Shown in pieces: positions 62,077 to 64,000 of a DNA stretch of 64,000 bases. Origin of the DNA: Acanthornis magna (taxonomy: Eukaryota > Chordata > Aves > Passeriformes > Acanthizidae); the NCBI GenBank assembly GCA_036785705.1, contig JAWUZG010000036.1, positions 13,387,501 to 13,451,500 on the forward strand, given 5' to 3'. Position 1 is the first letter of the stretch, and each line of letters starts with the position of its first letter. A model generated the notes under the pieces. It did no database searches. It saw only the letters and a list, made by a program, of their open reading frames with translations, and was not told where the DNA came from. A program made the position numbers and the translations under genes.

Positions 62077-64000
62077 CTGGAGGAAAGAAAAAGGAAAGGG
62101 CAAAGATTTACTTCACATCTTTTGAAAAATTCATTAATTTTGGATTACTTTTGCAATTACTAAGCAGGAGGGGAAAAACAATATTAAAAACATGTTAAAT
62201 CAGCAACTTTGTCAATCATCTACCTCTGTGTGGGATAGCTACCACAAAATCCTTTGCTGTTGCAGATTAATGAATTTCTAGTTCCAGGACCACACCCATA
62301 GACAAGGGTTTTCTTCCTACACCCATAATTTCAGCATTAGTAACTGAAGAAAAGAAACAGATGCATCTCAAAACCAGTGTTAGAAAACAACTTACTGTGT
62401 AAATAGACCACAAAACCAAATATAATTATTTTGAAAATTGCTATCACAGCGACCTGTGTTAATACTAAAAAGAATCCAACACAGCATCTTAATATTCTAA
62501 CAAAACCAGCACAACAGAAAGCCATTTCTAATTACCATTAAAGACAAGGAACAAATCAATATGTGTGATATATATTTAATATCATAGTTTCCAAAATTCT
62601 GCTTAGTTAAACTGCATGATTCAATTAGTTTTCCACTCAGACAAGTGATGAGAAGCCACAACTGAGAGTACCCAAGTAACCAAGAGACTATATGTACCAG
62701 ATATAATTTAATCTTTTCTCTTGGAATATATTAAAGTTTGGACAAGAGCAGCAGTATTAGTATTATACTTGGCTCATTCCACTGCCAGCCACTATGACAT
62801 CTGTATTTTATATCTGTTCACAAAGTGCTTCTCATCATCACCATCCACTCATGCACAATAAGAGCTTTACCTCTCCTAAAAGAATCAGGGCTTTAGTCCT
62901 TTCAACTTCCTAAAAGAACTGATTACTTAAAAAAACCAAGCTTTTGGGGAGCACCAGCAAGACAGCACAGTACTAAAATACCCACCAAATGACTTGGTTC
63001 CAAAAAGGGAAAGAATCAGCTTCTTGCTGACCACCAGACAACAGCAGAAATTCAATCGGTTACACTCTGTCTGAGGATCCTTTCATGAAATTGTAACATG
63101 GAAGTCTTGACAGCAGACTTATTGAATACTGTGGTAGTGTCACACACTAACAGAAGTTTCATTTTTTTATTTGATTGTTTTTTTTGTGGGGTTTTTGGTG
63201 GGTTTTTGTTTGTTTGTTTCTGAGGTTTATAACCAAAACCAAACTTGGAACCAAATACCAAAAGGAAGTCCAGCAATTTTTCAAAGCAATGTCTAGATAG
63301 CAAAAGTATACATCTTGCCCACCACTTTCCACACAGCAATCATGACACAAAGTAACTGCTGCTGCACTGCCTTTGGAAGAGGTTAGAAGAAAAGTCAAGT
63401 ACTTCACTGTAATTCATGATAAGATTCATGTAAATTAAGCTAACAGAAACACATTCTGCCAATTTGGCACAATAGTCTGACAACTTCTTATTAGTAGTTT
63501 GCCAAAGCTGAAACAGCCACATAGCCTGAGGGACACACAGAGGGGTCAGTACTATCAAAGTGATGCTTCCCCAAGCAAACGTATAAGGCTGTCATTCACA
63601 AAAATACCATCATCAGCTACACTTCAAAAAAAAACCCCCAAAGCCCACCAACCCCCAACAAACAAGTAAAGCCCAATGGCTGCAAAATCTCAACATTGCT
63701 TTTGAAAAAAAGAGTATTTGCTATTTTGGAGTTGGTGTTCAAGATATTGATAATTTGGGCTTGAGGGGAAAAGCAGAGGGCAGAGATTGGACATTTTTTG
63801 TTTGTTTGGAGGGGTTTTGTTTGTTCATTTGAAGGACAAAAATGCCTTGAATTAGACTTTGTTAACCTCTGTCGTTGACTTCTGTCATTTAAAAGACAGA
63901 TCTAACTGAAAATTATTTCATAGTAGATGTACTCTATATAGTGTTTGAAACATGAGTTGTTGTTCCTTCCCCTTAAGGGTGGGCTGTCACACTATCACCT

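Noticed and set aside
62077..64000. The next upstream ELOVL7 exon
   Set aside because: No sequence encoding the expected FELKK...YNFF-like segment ending in a YxCYE motif with a donor is found on the minus strand, so it must lie beyond the window.

Overview
The window is vertebrate nuclear DNA and almost certainly from a bird. It is AT-rich, carries several CR1 LINE fragments and at least three families of endogenous retroviral LTRs of the kind common in bird genomes, and has compact introns (about 0.3 to 3.9 kb). Two conserved protein-coding genes can be read exon by exon, both on the minus strand. DEPDC1B is complete: 11 coding exons between 34183 and 51140 join into 529 codons. ELOVL7 is its upstream neighbour and lies in the same orientation: only its last five coding exons (55139-62076, 194 codons) are inside the window. 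The same DEPDC1B-ELOVL7 order and orientation is known in human 5q12. In birds this block is expected on the Z chromosome; that is established synteny knowledge and is not shown by the sequence.

Layout. Bases 1-32.7 kb are a gene-poor stretch with no supportable protein-coding exon. It holds an ERVL-like solo LTR (3612-4123), a tail-to-tail pair of CR1 fragments (8325-9899) followed by a nested palindrome cluster (about 9921-9996), an LTR-like element (about 10631-11190), two divergent copies of another LTR family (about 12960-14012 and 23370-24096), two more CR1 fragments (15472-16055 and 20391-20731), a G22 tract and several perfect hairpins. From 32.6 to 33.6 kb there is a compound tetranucleotide microsatellite and a probable minus-strand LTR. 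DEPDC1B follows (34.2-51.1 kb), with CR1 insertions in introns 4 and 7. Its first exon lies in a CpG island (about 50.9-51.4 kb) that has two CCAAT boxes, an E-box and a CHR-like motif close to the start codon. A CR1 tail abuts this island on its far side. From 51.7 to 55.1 kb are intergenic sequence and the probable ELOVL7 3' UTR. ELOVL7 exons run from 55.1 to 62.1 kb, and its 5' end lies beyond base 64000.

The two genes are not known to act in one pathway. DEPDC1B is a DEP plus RhoGAP-like protein tied to RhoA signalling and mitotic entry. ELOVL7 is an ER membrane 3-keto acyl-CoA synthase that elongates very-long-chain fatty acids. I found no RNA gene, CRISPR array or clearly novel multi-gene system. 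The observations most worth checking are the cell-cycle promoter layout of DEPDC1B, its apparently finger-less RhoGAP region, the palindrome cluster next to a CR1, the CR1 sitting about 30 nt inside an ELOVL7 intron, and the LTR abutting the DEPDC1B 3' end.
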